6,351 bases of DNA, from contig JALHTN010000460.1 in assembly GCA_022865865.1 (NCBI GenBank), positions 1 to 6,351 on the forward strand. The letters are read 5' to 3'. Origin of the DNA: Anaerolineales bacterium. GTDB lineage: Bacteria; Chloroflexota; Anaerolineae; Anaerolineales; UBA4823. Every line of letters begins with the position of its first letter. Position 1 is the stretch's first letter. Below, piece after piece: positions 5,340 through 6,351 of this stretch. The notes under the pieces are model-generated. The model searched no databases and was not told the origin of the DNA. It saw only the letters and a list, made by a program, of their open reading frames with translations. Both the position numbers and the translations under genes were made by a program.

Positions 5340-6351
5340 TTAGAAATGCGTATCAAACAATGTAATGTTGGGATGGTGCTGAGCCAAGAGATTGTATCCA
5401 CTCCAAGGGCCGAGTTTGACAGAGACATCATCAAGAATAAAAGGCTGGAAGAAACGGATATTGTCATTGATATCTGGAATTTGTTGTTTGAGATGAGCGA
5501 AGGGGGTTGAGTAGTCCAAGGAAGAATGTTCTCGGATATTGTTGTAGTAATAAATAAAATGCAAAGCTTCATCAAGAAGGTGCTGTTCGCTGTGGAAGCG
5601 CAAAGCCCTAAGCCGGTAGAACTCATCATCGTCTGTGCGATGGGAACGTTCCAGATGTGCATTTTCTTCGGGATGTCCTTTGTGGTTTTGGATCATTCGG
5701 CAGCCAAAGCCAGAAATAAGTTTACGCAAGTCTCTGATCTTCATCCATGACTTTCCGCCGAATTCTTCGCCATTGTCAACCGTGAACACGATCTTGGCCG
5801 TGACACCATTCGAACGCAGCCAGGCAATCACCCATAAGTAAAAACACAAGCCATTGGTCCATGATTTTTCCCGAGAGTAAGCGATCAGTTTGAAGCGGGA
5901 ATTGACATCTAGCGCACCCCACTGGTAGTTTGGGATCTCACACTTGTCCAGATAGATGATCTGCTCTTTGGACAAGGCTTTTTGGTCACGAATGTACTTG
6001 ATGTCCATCTGTACCACTTCAAATGGTTTAGCGCTGTACCAGTCAATGAACTCGCGTTTCTCACGTTTACGGCGGCGAGGTGTAGCATAGGTGAGTAGGT
6101 CTTTGTTGCGCTTGAGAATATGTCGTATCGTGCCAGGCGGCACCTGCAGATCTTGGTACTTCGTCAGATAGATCGACAAGCGCTGTGGCCCCAGGCGAGT
6201 CTTGTTTCGTACAGCAAGCACTTTCTGCTCAACTTCAAGCGGTGTCTTGTTTGGTTGGTGTTTGGGTGTCTTGGGCCGATCTCGGAGATCACCTTCACCT
6301 GCTTTCTTCAGAATATCATACACCACTGTGCGGTTGACCCCAAAAACCCTG
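5340..6351 (-). CDS. IS481-like DDE transposase, N-terminus outside the window
   Basis: The frame is open to the right edge. The GTG at 6326 is not the real start because the in-frame text beyond it (VFGVNRTVVYDILKK) is the middle of a helix-turn-helix. Counting from that GTG, a second DNA-binding part (31-75, LGPQRLSIYLTKY and VPPGTIRHILKR) precedes an rve integrase core. The acidic residues are D108 (VVQMDIKYI), D184 (FTVDNGEEF) and E226 (NAHLERSHRTDDDEF). The C-terminus has the usual YYYNNIREHSSLDYSTPFAHL. Forty-one residues separate D184 and E226, more than the roughly 35 of IS481/IS3 relatives, because of an insert after GGKSW. All catalytic residues are present and the visible frame is unbroken, so the element may still be active. 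The enzyme cuts and joins the IS ends. Confidence 0.9.
   Translation of the reverse strand, partial: RVFGVNRTVVYDILKKAGEGDLRDRPKTPKHQPNKTPLEVEQKVLAVRNKTRLGPQRLSIYLTKYQDLQVPPGTIRHILKRNKDLLTYATPRRRKREKREFIDWYSAKPFEVVQMDIKYIRDQKALSKEQIIYLDKCEIPNYQWGALDVNSRFKLIAYSREKSWTNGLCFYLWVIAWLRSNGVTAKIVFTVDNGEEFGGKSWMKIRDLRKLISGFGCRMIQNHKGHPEENAHLERSHRTDDDEFYRLRALRFHSEQHLLDEALHFIYYYNNIREHSSLDYSTPFAHLKQQIPDINDNIRFFQPFILDDVSVKLGPWSGYNLLAQHHPNITLFDTHF
5340..6351 (-). mobile_element. Insertion sequence, IS481-like, partial (left limit uncertain)
   Basis: Inferred from the transposase gene. One end is beyond the right edge, and the other should lie between about 5200 and 5339, downstream of the transposase stop. 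I could not define a terminal inverted repeat with only one end visible. Confidence 0.6.

Noticed and set aside
5328..5341. AAGAAT/ATTCTT inverted repeat over the transposase stop codon
   Set aside because: Short, all but one pair in each arm A-T, with a 2-nt loop and no T tract; too weak to call a terminator.
5243..5662. 139-codon - strand open frame overlapping the transposase 3' end
   Set aside because: Overlaps the clear transposase frame; Ser/Ile/Leu-rich with no domain, start signal or motif.
1..6351. CRISPR array, tRNA or rRNA
   Set aside because: No regularly spaced direct repeats and no tRNA or rRNA signature sequences were seen on either strand.

Overview
The window looks like part of a Chloroflexota (Anaerolineae-like) chromosome. 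This rests on the mix of gene families: a bacterial WD40 protein with a Cys-containing tail, a periplasmic Reg_prop sensor fragment, a CpaM-like corrinoid-associated methyltransferase, an amidohydrolase of the YtcJ type, and an IS481-like transposase. No ribosomal or other phylogenetic marker is present, so the assignment is an inference.

Left part (about 1-1750, + strand, GC-richer). It holds the last blades of a WD40 beta-propeller protein, a short open stretch I do not recognise, the C-terminal ~94 codons of an amidohydrolase with no start or body, a 127-129 bp palindromic element that looks like an integron attC site, and a class I SAM methyltransferase that loses its family C-terminus. 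A perfect 11-bp inverted repeat lies between that gene and the convergent gene to its right.

Middle (1755-2599, - strand). This is the N-terminal part of a two-component-type Reg_prop sensor. It breaks off in its fourth propeller repeat and runs in frame into a 70-residue SHOCT-domain piece. Its signal-peptide-coding start lies in another frame, and one extra C in a C6 tract would join the two. The stretch from 2600 to 2987 is AT-rich with no convincing gene.

Right part (2988-6351, mostly - strand, more AT-rich). A GntR/HutC-family repressor is followed downstream by an unrecognised 324-residue protein with two probable PH-like halves. The repressor has a near-consensus promoter (TTGACC, 17 bp, TATAAT) with a 26-bp dyad just downstream of the -10, a good autoregulatory operator candidate. 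At the right edge is an IS481-like DDE transposase whose N-terminus continues outside the window.

Most genes left of 2600 are broken or fused, which suggests repeated recombination (integron-like or transposon-driven). The intact unit is the gntR plus 324-residue gene pair. No complete new defence or metabolic system is visible here.
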